DNA of 64,000 nt from Cruorifilaria tuberocauda (GCA_013365365.1 JABVXU010000011.1:372001-436000), one strand, 5' to 3'; positions 49,929-63,865 are shown, counted from the first letter of the stretch. A program made the numbers and translations. Notes: generated by a model not told the origin, from the letters alone.

Positions 49929-51788
49929 TTATTCAACGAGCTCCAGCATCCCTTGCCTAATCAACATCTCGCAATCGGCCACAGGTAACGAGTGCTGTAA
50001 AAAGCAAAAAGAGAAATAACCATCGTTCAATCTATCCTCTATTTTAATTCTTTTTTTCAAATTCAATTTCAAAGATTGGTCTATTTAGTAGCCGGTCAGG
50101 ATGTTTACTAAGCAATAACTCGATACTGGAAATTTTAGACAAACGTAGAACCAAACAATCTCCTTTAAATCAAAGTTAAATCTAATAAAATGTTGAACGT
50201 TTAAAAAAAGAACTATACCAACGCATTCTTAGAAAGAGAAACAGTCGTTCCATCGCTTAATTCAAAAGAACCAATATTTTGCTTCGCCCGAACCTAGAAA
50301 AACAAGCTAATGAATTTTATTGATATATGAGAATTTGTTGCATGTGATTTATCAGCATTTTAAATGATTGATTTAATTCATCTTCACTTAGTTTATTCGA
50401 TTGAAATTAAAAAAAACACAAAAAGAAAATTTATGGCAAGGAAAATCAAGAAAAAAAAGAAAAGGACACGATAAGGTGAAGTGCAAAAATGAGCCAATAG
50501 AAAGAAAAAATGGGTAAATTAAAAGAAGCTGACCTTGACAAATAAATTATGAGGCGGTTTCATATTCAATAATAAATTCACTCCGTTCTCACCAAGTGAA
50601 CTTTGAAAATCGGCAAGAAGATTGTTGTATTCCTGCAACCATTTCAATTCTGCTTCACAAAGATTTTCCTGAAAACTGAAAATTCTTCAGCAAGAAAACA
50701 GAATAACTTGAAATATCGATTTCAATACCGGATTTTAATTGTTTTGCAGTTAACAATCGATCATTCACAATATATTAATAATTGTCTTTCAGAAAACGAG
50801 AATCTCGAGAATATATTTTTGAAAACAAGAAAAGCATGGATGTGTCTCTCATAAAATCCATCGAATATCTACTAAAGATATGATAACTTTAAGGTGATGT
50901 GAATTTAGTTTAGTAATTTCATTACAATTCAGATAACTTTGAACCCTGCTAATGTTAAATACCTTCTACAATGAAAGGTTAACAACTAAGATATCTTTTA
51001 AGACGGCCTATGAAAATGTTGAGGAATTTCTTCCACTGCATCCATTGCAACAGTAGTGCAAACAATATTGTTCCAACTTTATAATTTTTTTTTGATAGAA
51101 TCTTCAAGAGATGTTTTTACATAAGTTTATATTACATAAACATGCAATTGAAGAAAAGTTAACCAGGTTCAAAATAAACCAAATGATTTACCTTAATTTC
51201 TTCAGGTATATGTCCACCGTATTTCCAACGCAAATGCCGTATCCGTAACATACGTTCATGTAAATAAGTGCAACAACATCGTTTGATATATTCAATACAA
51301 CCCTGCCTCGCATGTGCTGTTATCGCTATTTCATGTTTTCTACTTTTTTCTGATACTGAACCTGATTTCAAGATCATCCTAAAAGTTTTCATTATTTAAA
51401 GACAATTTTTACTAGTAAATTACTCATAATAGGTAACAAGTGATATTTTCCATCATTTTCACATTTTCTAATCAGATTATTCTAATTCGAACATCGATGC
51501 CAGCTATTTTATCGCCTTTTTTTTCCTCTATAAATTATAACTAAATGGCTTGAAAAAAATTCGCTTGAATCAGAAAAACAGCGATATGCCTCGAAGTTCG
51601 ATCAGTTAACCAATTAATTAATTAGCAACTGCTCACAAATCATCGGCATTTTTCTTGTACAATTTGTTAATGTTAGTGATACATTTCTTCATCGCATCAA
51701 CCTGAAAAAGAGTATTTTCCGGAGTTATACTAGCACCAATATAACGAGTGCTTCCGAGTTTTTGAAGTTCTAATATTACAATTCCCAT
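49929..51788 (-). CDS. gins1: GINS complex subunit PSF1
   Basis: Five exons: 51637-51788, 51192-51378, 50534-50668, 50219-50293 and 49929-49994, giving 204 residues (human PSF1 is about 196). PSF1 is one of four GINS subunits; GINS joins CDC45 and MCM2-7 to form the CMG replicative helicase. The start is MGIVILELQKLGS, matching the family's N-terminal helix. The A-domain follows with KKCITNINKLYKKNADDL and the basic RIRHLRWKYGGHIPEEIK, the best conserved PSF1 block. The next exon contains LGENGVNLLLNMKPPHNLFV. The B-domain contains FELSDGTTVSLSKNALHSLP and ends LIRQGMLELVE. In the first exon TTTTCAG before GTTGATG is coding, not an acceptor, because the frame reads through it. Phase agrees at all four junctions. 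Confidence 0.93.
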
Positions 51789-51911
51789 TCCCAAAAGTAA
51801 TTTAAACCATTAAAAACGAATTAGTCAACTCTAGAAATCTCTAGATTTTCTAGACATTTCTAGAATTGAGTAATTCAATCTCTGGAAAATATACGAACAT
51901 TATATGGAGGA

Positions 51912-52153
51912 ATGGAATCGGGTGGAGAAGAATTGAGTGAGCTGATTAGTGCAACGGCATCATCAATTACCGACTCGATGTCACGGTTCATTGTGGGGTT
52001 AGTGAGACTTGTCGGTTAGTTGTTGCTGTATTGAAGCGTACTTCTAAAATTTCAAGTTTTCTTTAAATTTTTGCAGAGAGAATAATAGAAGGAAGTAAAC
52101 GCAATAAGCGTAACGTGGTGGAAATGACTGATAATCGAAATTCCTTATTTTAA
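51912..52153 (+). CDS. possible 59-residue helical protein
   Basis: Two exons, 51912-52014 and 52077-52153, joined in phase 1 (TCG/GTTAGT donor, TTTTTGCAG acceptor). They encode MESGGEELSELISATASSIT, DSMSRFIVGLVRLV, then RIIEGSKRNKRN and a short tail. The middle would form an amphipathic helix, followed by a basic stretch. The start is 123 bases from the GINS1 start on the opposite strand, so the two would share a bidirectional promoter. No family recognised; the reading rests on intact frame, phase match and good splice signals in a very short gene. Confidence 0.35.
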
Positions 52154-52461
52154 AATTTCTCAGAAAAACTTTACGTAAACTAAAACAGAAAAGAAAGTGA
52201 GGCATTACCAATTTCGTCATAAATAATACACATATTAGCACATTAGAATTTTTCTCTATTTTAAATAAACGGCGATATGAATTTTATTTTATAAATGTTG
52301 AACTGTATCTTCCTATTATTCTATTATATTCCTGATTTCAAATTCTAGAATTTTCCCGAATATCTCTAAAATCTTGGATGAAAATCGGTTATAATAAAAT
52401 GATTAAGAAAAAACTCATATGAAAAAAGAAAAGGAGAAAGCAATAAATCTTATCCCTCCAA

Positions 52462-52504
52462 TCTTCTCTCTTCTCTCTTCTCTCCCTCTCTCTCTGTCTC
52501 TGTC
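52462..52504. repeat. TC microsatellite
   Basis: Imperfect CTTCTCT/(CT)n tract. Confidence 0.85.
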
Positions 52505-52598
52505 AGTCACACTGAATCATATTGAGGAAATCTTCAGTCCCTGTTTCAGAGATAGAAAATGAGAGAAAATTAAAATCAAACAAAAGACAGACACCAAC

Positions 52599-52620
52599 GT
52601 GTGTGTGTCTGTGTTCGTGT
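52599..52620. repeat. GT microsatellite
   Basis: Short (GT)n with CT and TC interruptions. Confidence 0.8.
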
Positions 52621-54847
52621 ATGACCGACCAAGTGATAGAAAACAAAGCACGCTTTGATGATTTCTATCACAAACACTTCCTTTATCGAAATTGGAGAAT
52701 TTCTGAAATTCAAATAAACGAAAGAAGCCAATGAAAGAAAGTATATGTATGTATGTGATATACGCCATCATTCATTAACTAAAACTATTTCCAAATTAGT
52801 TTAATCAAATTAAATATACCACATTAATTTAAAATTTAAATCAAACGGAAAAAAACTTTTGGCAAAATTTTTCTCTACGTTCACAGCTTTCTTCCTCATT
52901 TCTCATCACTTTCTAAAAATCACTCCATTAACATGTAGAGATGTTATTAACTCAGGAAAATTATATTCAAACATTAATAATATAATGTTCTAACAAATCA
53001 TTTCACAACGTATATAAGATTAGAATCAGTATAGTAATCTAAAATAGTTCTTAATAGTATAACCTTATACTTGAATTTACAACTTCTCAAGAGCTTACTG
53101 CCATCTAAATATCAATTATTTCATAGATCTTTTTTTTGCAACTATCACTGTAGACAATTTTGAATTATGAAGTTTTGTATAAAAGTGAATAATTTTTTGG
53201 AGGATAAAATAAATTGAACCGTATCATAACTCTAACAACTATTGATTTTTAATTTATCTTTCAAATTTAACCATTTGAAATTTATAATTTATTTCCAAAT
53301 ACATAGATCAAATCTTTCTAAGATCTGTTATGAGATGCTGTTTCGCTTTGTCGAAAAAACAAGAATTGTTGAGATTTGATCCATTTTAACCTCATCGTAT
53401 CATATAAAGATTGTTTCTGGTAAGGATTTCTCACATCAAAAGTTTCGATATTATGGCTTTCAGACATTGATAATTTATGCACGATTTTGTAGTTTTGTTC
53501 TTTTTTTGCTATTTTTTTACCTACAAAGATTACTATAAGCTACATGAATGGAAAGAAATGGATGATATATATGCAACATATTTCCAGTGATGAGTCAGAA
53601 AACTGAAACGTCTTTAAGAAAGACATATTCAAAAAGCAGACATAACCTAACTCACCTAAGAAATGTACAACATTTGGACCTTAATTGCTTCAAAAAAAGA
53701 ACGAAACTACATCATTCAAGAATAAATAACAAAAAAACTCATTCTTAAATCTATCGAGCTCTTTTCAATATATTTGAACTGATCTGTCAGTTAGAAAATT
53801 TTCATTTTCATTTCCCAACCCCTCAGTTTATCCAAGTTTTAATATATCAAAATGAAAAAGAAGTTGCCAACTTCTATCCCGAAATTGTTAATCTTCTAAC
53901 TTATCTCCATTAATTCCTCTTCCAATTTGTAACTGTAAAACGTGTATAATTTTCATGCAATCTTTCTCCTACCACTTCGTTCTATCTTTAATCACTTCTA
54001 CCAAAGTTCTTTTATAACAAAACTTTTTCCCGCATTTCCTTTATAACTAGAAAAAAGAAGTGGAAGACATTTACAAGTTTTTTTTTGAGAGATCGACATT
54101 TGTAAATTGAAATTAGTAAAAAGTGAATTGAAAGAAAAGAAGCGAAAATTTCAATCTTCAGTTCCAAATTTTCAAGATATGTGAACAACGATAGTAATAA
54201 TAATTTCACTCAAAACATCATTGACAATGTAAATTTATTACACACAGAGAAATCTATTCAATTTTGTTAAACTGAAAAATATAAAACCCATACTTGATTT
54301 GATATGGGTTGTGGAAGATGAATTCAAAAATCACTTGATATAAGAAATTAAATTTGTTGCAACATAATTTTAAGGATATAATTTATGTCCGGCAAAAACA
54401 AGAAGACAAAAATCAAATTAAATATGTTGATTGAAATACGAAATTTTAGTTTTAATTAAACGATTATCTCGCCTAGATGCAAAACATCATTGCTTCTGGA
54501 CTAATATTAATAATCAAAGGACATAATGAAACTGATACACTTTCAACAGAAAGCATTATAAAACTAATGAAATTTAAAGAATTCTATTTTCTAATTATAA
54601 AAATCATTTTAATCCGAAATAGTTTTTCGAAGTCAGTGAAATGTTAAACACACTAAAAAACGTGTATAATTATCAGTATGAAACTAAATTTCTAATTAGA
54701 ACAAATAGATCATAGAATTATAACTGAACTATGAACCATAAATATATTTGATTTTCAATCCCACTTAGAAGCCATAGTTGCTTGATGCAATAATTATTGC
54801 ATACAACCTGTGTCAAGAAATTGTACATAATTATTTTCAATTTTGAA

Positions 54848-57800
54848 TTACAAATAAACAGCTTCATAAATTGCTCGCAACCATATAGACACCGCAATTG
54901 CACCAGCATCTGGTTCTTTTTGCGCCAACGCAGAAGTATAACTTGCACGACCAACTTGTGCAGACATAGCACTAGTTGCTTTAGCCATTTCTTCCGCATG
55001 CTGCAAACAATTCACATCAAAAAGAAAATATAAGTGAGATTTTAAGTCAACTTAAACTATTTTCTCAGGATGGATTAAATTACTTTTAATAAGTTCTGAT
55101 CTGTAAATGAAATTATTGAAACAACAATGTAAAGAATCGGCAAATCTACGACGAAAAAGCTGAATGTAATCGCAGTAAAATTAACAAGAAAAAAATCGAA
55201 AATAAAACATGGAAAATAAAATCAAGAACTACCTTAACAGCATTTTCCCATTGTAGTTTTCCTGGATTATCACACGATATTGCTGTTATGGCTGCATGCA
55301 GAGGATCCACCTAAAATTATTAGTTATCAGCTGCATCAAAAAAAACCCCCCAATAAAATTCCGAATTCCTTTTAAAAAAATATAAAGCAGATAACTTAAA
55401 TCGTTTTGGGCAGTCATATATTTTGCTAAAGATCAGGAGAAATATTAACCCTTCCTAATTTTTTCAATAAGACGTTCCGCAGTCCGGATAGAACTTTAAC
55501 TCCCAGCTTTAAAACAGAATTATTTTTAAGTTACTTTTAAATTAGGAGTTTTTAAAAATAGTCCTTATTGCAGAACTACAGAACTACAAAATAGAAAAAA
55601 AATAAATAGGACCCTATAGCACTAAATGGGTAACGGGAAATCATTGAATAAAAATAGTGTGATTTCAGGTATAGACAAAAGAAAAAAATTCCTCTCTAGT
55701 GTTATAGTGTTCAAACTGTCATAACTTTCAATATGAGAGTGAAGCAAAACGGCAAATTTCAGCAAGCATAAAAATAAAAACAAATGTTATCAATATAATG
55801 GTAAGATAGTATCACACTAAAGAAAAACTTAAATCTTCCGCCATCCTATATATACCTTACATGCTTCATTCAATTCCTAAATCAAATTTTCCGTAGAAGA
55901 TGTAAATGAAGGAAACGAACCATAGACCGAGAACCTGGTTTAGCTTGTCCATATTTCATAATAGCCTCAAGCCCATTCTTCAAAGCTTCATGCCATTCTT
56001 TTGCAGTTGTCGATTCGGTAAACGCGTGAGCTGCGGAGCTGAACATCAATGCATACAACTAAAAGCAGAAAATCATATCTCATCATTAATGAAAGAATGA
56101 GGTCACTGCAAACACCCTGGACACCATTGATTAAATGCAGCGAAGTCAAAAATGACCGCATGCATAAAAAGGATAATGAACAAACTTCTTGAAAAAATTT
56201 CATATGATACATCAATAAACTGTCTCATAATCCATTGTTTTGACTACTACATAGGAAATCAACAATTAAAATCAAACTGTTCGTGTTATTACATTAAAAC
56301 CAAAAAGTGTAGAAATTTGAAGCAATCGAAAGAACTGAAAACTTACAGCTCCAGCTGTACCACCAACATCATCTTCAAATATTTGTGAAATTTCATTAAA
56401 TAATAGTAGTGGAATGTCGCATCTAAGTTTTCTCTCATTCAAATATTTCAAAATTTCTGCAAAATTATTATGAATAATAACTTGTATGTTAAAATGATAT
56501 ACAGTATCAAGTATTAAAACTATTCAATTACAAGTATAAATAATAATAATAATGCCCATGATAACGAAAATCAGACTGTTATTTTATAAGTAAAGCGCGG
56601 TGGATGAGTGTAACTTACTATCAGCACCAATTTTTAGAGTAGTTCCACAATCTCCATCTCCTGCGCTGCTATCTAAACCATTCAGCAAATCCATAGATTC
56701 ACGAATTGCTATGCAGGCTTTTTTTACAGCTGCCTCCACACGTTTTGTGTTTTCTGGAATTACTAGAACCTTACTATATATCAAAACATAGCTGCTTTAA
56801 TTAACTTAATGCTTAAAAATCTCTAGCTATTAATCATTTCCACAATGCAAAATCAGTTTGCAAATAATTTGACAAAAAAAACTGCGCCAGCAAATAATAT
56901 GTCACATAAAATTGACAAAATCGAAACAAATAACTAATAAATGGTAGAACATAAAAAGGAAATATTAACCGAATATTCATAAAATCAAAAAAGATTCAGT
57001 GATTGTAACCCTAATTTTAGAGTTGAAATATTTTATTGTGACAAATTTCTAAACTTTATTTTGCAGCTGAACTATATGGGGGCTGTTATGACATTATATT
57101 ATTAAACTGTTTAAAATATCGCTGAAAATTTCTAAATATCAGCAGTACGGAAATTATAACACAATTAACCTTTGGAAAGTGCTGCACCAACATATTTATC
57201 GATTATCCGTTTACTTCTCGTTGATTTAATTTCATTTGCACTAGATGGAAGCTTCGGAGGAAAATGTGTCATTCTCCAAGCAGGTGCGTCGGTGGCTGCA
57301 TCTTAAATTATCACTTTTCGTTATGGTATAATACCAAATGCAAAATCATAAATCATGTGAGAAAAGAAAAAGAAACCACAACTGTAACAAAACTATGATG
57401 TAAAACTTGCTAAACTCGATTGAGTTGGAAAAATTTTTGCAGAATCCGATTCAGTCGCCACTTATAAAATTTTAGCATTATGTACCCAGATATCGCAACC
57501 AATCATCTGATATCAATCGTAAAATTGTAATACTGAAGCCATGACCATTTAATGATGTCATCGCGCTTTCCACGTAGAATCGTTGAATGCAATAATTTTT
57601 TTCACCTGAACAGATTATATCATGCATCTTCAAATAATCCAAATCCAATAATAAGATTAAATTATTTACTTATTTTAAAATGAGGCTAAAACTTACACAG
57701 CCATGAACAAATTTCTCCAGATAGGATATTGAGCTCAATTTGTGATGTTCCACCGAGATTGTTTAACAGAACAACCACTTTCTCGCCTGAAAACATAAAA

Positions 57801-60108
57801 CTTTCAGCATATATAAAAATTTTAATCAGATATTTATTCAGCATTCAGTGAAATAGCAGTGATATATGAGTAATACAAAATTTACCAGTTTAAAATTCTA
57901 CAGAACATAATCATTTTGGAAAATCGAAATTTCACAAATTAGATATGTTGAAACTTTGGAGAATTGTGTGTATTTTACAACGGCTTAACTTCTAAATTTG
58001 CATATTTCGAGACGCAAATTAGGAGCATCTGCTACACTACCTTTCTGAAGACTTAGCTTTTGACTGCTTTCAAGTTTTTCCAGTAGCAGTTTCGTCACCT
58101 CTTTTGCCGTCTTGTATTGACTTTTTTCAAAACCAGGTTCGCCGTGAATACCGAGGCCAAATTCCATTCGATCAGTTTCAAGTTCAAACATCGGGCCTCT
58201 TCCAGGTAAACTACATGCATAAAGACTCACGCCAATTGTACCTAAAAACTTTAGTGTGTAGCTCAAAAACAGAATCAGATACAATTAAATAAAAAAACTT
58301 CGAAATTGCAAAATTACATCGGGTGTTTTATTATTCAGCAAGAATTCATGTTTTCCTTAATAATAATAAAAACTTAATAATCACAATTGTTGTAATTCTT
58401 TTAACAAAAAACCGATCAAAATATTACATTTTTTCTTACTTAATTGCAATTCTTTTAACCCACCCAAATTATCATTTATACATCTCGACGTTATAGTTAT
58501 TGTTTTCAGATCTTTGCCTTCTTCAGCCATTGCGCCAGCAATCTAAAGACAGGAAATTAATTATCAACTAAAATCCATAAAGTAATTGAGGAAGTTATAT
58601 AGGAAACTAACTTTGAAAACTTACTTTTAATAGCAGTACAGCACCTGCTAAACCACGACGTCCCACATCTCGTCCAGCAAGACTACTTTCTAGGGCTACA
58701 TCATCACCAATAATAACCACTTCTGCTTCACCATCCTAAACATTCTACATCGAAAAACTTTTTGAATAAGTAAGTTCTGTAAAATTCTAGTTCCATCATC
58801 TAGAGACAGTTCGGTAATCGTAACTGATCAAATTTAACACATCTAGAACAAATCAGCGCCAGCTTGACTGTTGTAAATACAGTTTTCTCATGGTGTTGTT
58901 ATTCACAAAGAATAAAATTTCCAAATGAACTCGAACGCCTCAAACTATATTCTTCGTTATTAATTAGTTGAAACTAGTAAAGGTTTTAACATGCCTAACA
59001 AAGTATTATTACATATCTCAGAACCTCTTTTTCTCGATTCCTGTTGAATTGTTCCACAGCTAAACCAAAATTAAGTCGATCTCCAGTATAATTGATGATA
59101 AATACTGCTATCCCAGCTGACAAATAAAATAAGGATAAGTTTCATGCAATACAGGACTATAATTCACTAGGAAATGACGACTAACAAGGAACTGCTTATC
59201 TGAATTTAAACAATAACTTGCAATTTACATACAACTGTTGCGAATAGCGTTTAAGCCAGCCAATATATGTGAAGTAGGTGGTGAAGCAAAGACATTCCCA
59301 CAAACAGCAGCCGATAGTAAACCTTTTCCAATGAAACCTACAAAATCAAATTTGAAATAAAACTTGACCCTTTCCACCTCCCATCACGTCTGAAGTTCCC
59401 GTTGAATGTCTTCATAAAATAATTCTTATTCATGTATAACTTACATTATAATAAAGAAAAAATGCCAAAACTTGTTTTTGTAGAAAAATGTAGAAAAATG
59501 CCAAAACTTGTTTTTATTGGATATAAAAATCAACTACTTAACAATATTACCTGCCGCAAATGGTTCATGCCCAGAACCACCACCAGCAAGTAGCGTCACT
59601 TTTTTTCCTTCCTTTAGTTTATCGATATCAGCTCGAAGGATGACACGATTACAACACTGGAATTTAAAAAAAAGTGCGTTATCGGTGACCTATTCATGTA
59701 GAGATAAATGTACAAAAAAATTCGCAATAATTTCCCTAAGCATGTACAATAATTTCAGCCTTAGGCAAGCTGATAATATAAACTTATCAATAACTTTTAT
59801 CTTCAGCTTTTCAAGACATATCCTTGGGAAGGAGAATAAAATTGCTTGATTCTCTCAGTGATATAACATAAAATAACTTATTACAGTGTAATGAAACTTG
59901 AAGTAATGATTAGCTTTTCATTTCACTTTTTTTATCGAAACTTTATTACTAATAAATTTAATTGGTCAAAATTTAAAGAAGCAGAATATATAAAATTTAC
60001 ATCTAAAGTTGCCAAATTGTCATGCGAGAGAATTAATCCACGGATGCTGTCGTCCACAGCACTCTCGACACTATTTATGAATTTGTTTGTCTTTTTTACC
60101 ATTGCCAT
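54848..60108 (-). CDS. triokinase/FMN cyclase (dihydroxyacetone kinase)
   Basis: Fifteen exons, 593 residues: 60001-60108, 59551-59656, 59233-59337, 59025-59116, 58625-58735, 58440-58542, 58041-58241, 57697-57786, 57486-57605, 57170-57301, 56619-56753, 56347-56456, 55921-56058, 55233-55310, 54848-55000. It phosphorylates dihydroxyacetone and glyceraldehyde with ATP; animal orthologues also form cyclic FMN from FAD. The DhaK domain shows LLAGGGSGHEPFAAGFIGKG (His66), INYTGDRLNFGLA, and FGLGIHGEPG with the covalent substrate His at residue 241. The DhaL domain shows SAGDGDCGTT (residues 419-428; Mg-binding Asp residues), DDVGGTAGALYALM, GQAKPGSRSMVDPLHAA and GRASYTSALAQKEPDAGA. All 14 junctions keep phase. 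For the exon at 56619-56753 two nearby acceptors (TTCTAG, TTCCAG) both fit the frame. The start has two in-frame Met codons (MAMVKK); the first was used. Confidence 0.95.
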
Positions 60109-60799
60109 TTCCGTCTAAATTGTTGTTTTTCTCGATGATTACATCTAACTTCCATACATGAAATAAAACAATGAATTTCACATTGTGAAATTTAAGCAAA
60201 AGAGAACTATTTATGAAGGATGTAACAAAGAGAAAATTTTCATCTGAAAACAAATGATGATGATTATATGAAAGGTAAGCACAGGCCTTTTACCTTGCAC
60301 GCTTTGAAGAAATACTTAAAAATTGAGCACTAACTAGCTTTATTATCTCTAATTAATTAAAAATGTTCGTAATGAAGTGAGTAATTAGAAATTCGACAAT
60401 ACAACGAATAATCAGTGATAAACTATAATGAATAACAGGATTCCATGACCTATTCATGTTTTATTAGTAAATAAAACCGTAATTATAAATGTATAAAAAT
60501 ACCAAACATTAATATATACTTATGGAAATAACAGTATTACATAATTACACATATGATATCACATAACCGTAGATGTATAGAATCTCGTCAGTTTGGAAGA
60601 CATCACGTAAGTGAAGACATATGAACTATTACGTAGAAGGAGACACATGAAATACGTAATTCACATAATGCCATATAATACGCATCAACAACAGTGCAAT
60701 AGATGAAAAATGACAACAAGAAGTCATAGCATTCGACAACAGAGTTGTTTGGTACCTGAACAGGTACAACTCTTTCTTCCCATTCCCTCCCTTTCTCGT

Positions 60800-60820
60800 C
60801 TTTCTCTCTCTCTCTCTTTC
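60800..60820. repeat. CT microsatellite
   Basis: (CT)n run about 20 bases long within a pyrimidine-rich stretch. Confidence 0.85.
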
Positions 60821-61470
60821 TTTTCCTGCCTGAGAAAGTAGAATGTTTGAAAGCGCGAAGTTCCATCTTCCCTGAAACTTTCTCAAAAAGGAACAACTAT
60901 GGTTTGATTTTTACAGCATAAATAAGTCACGTTAACGTAATCGCGTGATTGTTCAACGTACAAGGAATATTATGCTAAATATAAGCGTATGAAGAGAATG
61001 TTCCGTAAATTTGATTTGACGTGCTGTCGAGTAATCATAATTATTGAGGAACGATTGTAAATATTATTGAGTTTATTAAAGTATCTAATCAATCACTTAT
61101 CATTTATCTATTCAGAAGAGAAGAATGCAATGTTTTGAAAACTTGCATGACTTTCTTTTCAAATATTAGTCATCTTCTGGACTGTTGCCGGAAATGGCGA
61201 TCCCGATTTGTTCAACTCATTTCTGCTGTTTCTCTCACAATTCTTTTTATCAGCCATATTTTTCTTATACTTTTCATTAATTTCTGATGTTGCTTTTTCA
61301 TGAGTCATTCGTTACTGCTTACAGACAACAGTTGTTCATATTTGAGTTCCTATCCAAAAAACAACTTTCATTATCAGATATCAAAATGAGCTCAATAAAT
61401 ATACAAAAGATGACCATCGAGGCAAGATGTTTTATTGTATAGTTATCAGTTATCAGTAGTTAAATCACAT

Positions 61471-61513
61471 GCACACATACACACACACAGACACACACAC
61501 ACACACACACACA
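61471..61513. repeat. CA microsatellite
   Basis: (CA)n with a few T/G interruptions, 43 bases. Confidence 0.9.
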
Positions 61514-61580
61514 GGAAGTATTATTATACATAGATATTTATACAGGTACCAACTTAATCATCTTTATATTCTCACAGCTG

Positions 61581-61598
61581 AATGCTGAATTCAGCATT
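61581..61598. repeat. perfect 18-base palindrome
   Basis: AATGCTGAATTCAGCATT, centred on GAATTC. Confidence 0.8.
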
Positions 61599-61614
61599 TT
61601 GAACTCCCTTTATC

Positions 61615-61735
61615 ACTATCATCAATCATTAATATCATCATCAATCTACATCATCATCAGTTGTCATCTCTACCATTATCATCATTATCATCAATCATCA
61701 TCCCCATTCATTGCTATTATCAGTGGTCATCATCA
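61615..61735. repeat. ATC trinucleotide-rich region
   Basis: Degenerate (ATC)n over about 120 bases; it produces a Ser/His/Tyr-rich spurious frame on the plus strand. Confidence 0.8.
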
Positions 61736-62079
61736 GCTGTTCTTTCTTTACTTTTTTAAAACTTCTGCGTCAAATTTCATTAATCATTCCCTTTTTTATT
61801 CAATCGTTGATGTACTATTGAAAAGAGATATTTATTTTCCAATAAATTTCAAAAAATCAAAAAGAAAAAAATATCCAATTCTCCAGTGAATTCCGAAAGC
61901 CGAATGAGAAACGAAAAGCTTTTTCGTTCATCGATGGCAGTACTGACGTGTTGGTCTACGTGTGCAGGGAGGATTCGCAGCCAACTGCTTACGCTTCTTC
62001 GTTAAACTTTGATTTCATCCCTGTGAAATCAACTTTTCAAATACTTTCAACCAGGTATGGCATTTCCGCCCATTCCTTT

Positions 62080-63865
62080 CTATTCCAATTCTACAGACAT
62101 ACAGATTAGCAATAAATGACAGTTATGGAATGTTAATGAGTCGATGATGGAAATGGCGGCGGTGTTGTCGAACTGATTGATATTTTCTTCACAGCGTTGT
62201 GATGAGATGTCGCATTTCCTACTGAAAGTCTGAAAGGAAAAACTGTTCACATATAAAATTACTGAAATATCAAATAATTGTAAAACTGCAATAAAGGATA
62301 TATCTGTGAAAGTGCTGCAAAGTGGTTTTACTTAAAATAAATGAAATATAACTTAATTATAGGAAGAAAATCGTAGTGAAATACTCTCGAATGAAATTCA
62401 ATGCAAATCACAATAATTTAATTTCATTTTAAAAGTTCTCACAATAAAATTAGAAAAATATTCACTGGTCAGATTTTTTGCATTCTAGTCTGATATACGT
62501 CCACTAAAACATAGAATTTATAGTTATTTATTGACAAGTTTGATATTATTTGAAAACTAAAACTGATTTGTTATCAGATAAGGTAAAGAAGCTAACTGCA
62601 AACTAATAAATTATCTTGTTGTTTAGTTCTTTTAAAGTCCAGTTATTTATATCTTTTGCATGAGTTATATCATTGCTTCATATTTTACATTTTCATTACT
62701 TTTACTGCATTTAACTTATTACTTCGTCAATGATTTTGCGATCTTTGATCAGTGCTTTATTTGCAACTGTTTTGAAAATATCAGAAAACAACATTTGCAA
62801 TTGTGTTCTGCAACCTTTCACTTTCATTTTGTTAAAATTTTTTGAAAATCTAATTTCCCATATGCAATAAATATAGTAAAAAACTTACATATGTCATTTG
62901 TCCCAAATTAAAATACAAATAATTCAAAATTATATAGTTCGTACAAATAATAATCCATTCGAAATAAAATATGCTCTGCTTATAAATCAGAAATAAGCTA
63001 AGTATACTTCTTTTCTGCGATTCCATGTTGTCGCTCGGTGGGATCAACCAATGCCGGAATAGGTTCATCGGGAGATTTTCTCTCTCGGGTTGGAGTTGTG
63101 ATTGTAGTAGTAGTTGCAGCTTTGATTGTTGCAGAAATAGTTGCAAGAATAGGCTTTACTGGCTGCACCAGTGTAGCTATAATAATAATAACATATGATT
63201 AATTCTTATTAGTAAGTTAATTTCGAATAATTAATGCAGGAGAGAAGAAAGTAGTTAAATTTAAACAAAGCTGAAATTAATTGGATTGCATATATTCTTT
63301 CCACCTATTTTCCACATTATCAATGTGTCTGATTTTTTTTTCAAGCTAAAGTTTCAAGCCAAAATTTCAAATTTTAAAAGTTGTGTGATTTAAAAAAGAT
63401 AATGTTTTTGCACCCATCCAATATCAATGAAAGTTTTATTCTTTCACTTCTCTATTCTTCCTTTGATAGCTTATTAAATTTAATTTTCAATCATATCTTT
63501 TAGCATTGTTACTTATTTAACTGAGAAATCGAGAGAAAGTTTGTTTAGTTTAACGAAGAAAATAAGGCTAATTAGTGTAAATATAATTGCTAAACAAAAA
63601 CAAATCCGTTAAGATGCCGAAGAAATCGCCGATCTCTTCTATCTTTAAATCGCATTTTCTAAGCTTTTCTTATAATCAGAAAGAGAGAAAAGAAAAAAGG
63701 GAAAAAACCTTTCAGGAATTGTTTTTCAACTTTTTCTTTGTTCAGTGAAGGTAACAATAAATTAGCAGTTCTGTGACCATTCTCATTATAATGATGATCA
63801 GGCTTATTTATGCCTGCACTAATATTTCGAAGAACATCGGGAAGACTGTCTTTTTCATCTTTTAT
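62080..63865 (-). CDS. 3' part of a Thr/Pro-rich protein gene, runs off the window
   Basis: Three exons on the minus strand: 63709-63865, 63008-63176 and a probable last exon 62080-62221. The 63709-63865 exon follows CTTTTCAG and encodes IKDEKDSLPDVLRNISAGIN then KPDHHYNENGHRT. It joins in phase 1 to 63008-63176 (ATLVQPVKPILATISATIK, a Thr run, then PTRERKSPDEPIPALVDPTE). The donor AA/GTATAC in phase 2 leads to an exon after CTTTCAG that reads RKCDISSQRCEENINQFDN and ends at 62080. A different frame of that exon (KKISISSTTPPPFPSSTH) is also open and resembles the preceding exon in composition, so the C terminus is uncertain. The 5' end lies beyond base 64000. No family recognised. Confidence 0.5.

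Larger units (their letters stand above)
52154..54847. other. intergenic, 3' flank of the triokinase gene
   Basis: No gene supported on either strand. Contains a TC microsatellite (52462-52504) and a GT run (52599-52620). Confidence 0.5.
60109..62079. other. intergenic with microsatellites
   Basis: No gene supported. Contains a CT run (60800-60820), a CA tract (61471-61513), ATC-rich sequence (61615-61735) and an 18-base palindrome (61581-61598). Confidence 0.5.

Noticed and set aside
51701..51708. TTTTCAG before GTTGATG as an intron acceptor in GINS1
   Set aside because: The frame reads straight through into the conserved N-terminal helix, so no intron is needed.
61599..61889. 96-codon plus-strand frame
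   Set aside because: Translation of an ATC microsatellite; low complexity only.
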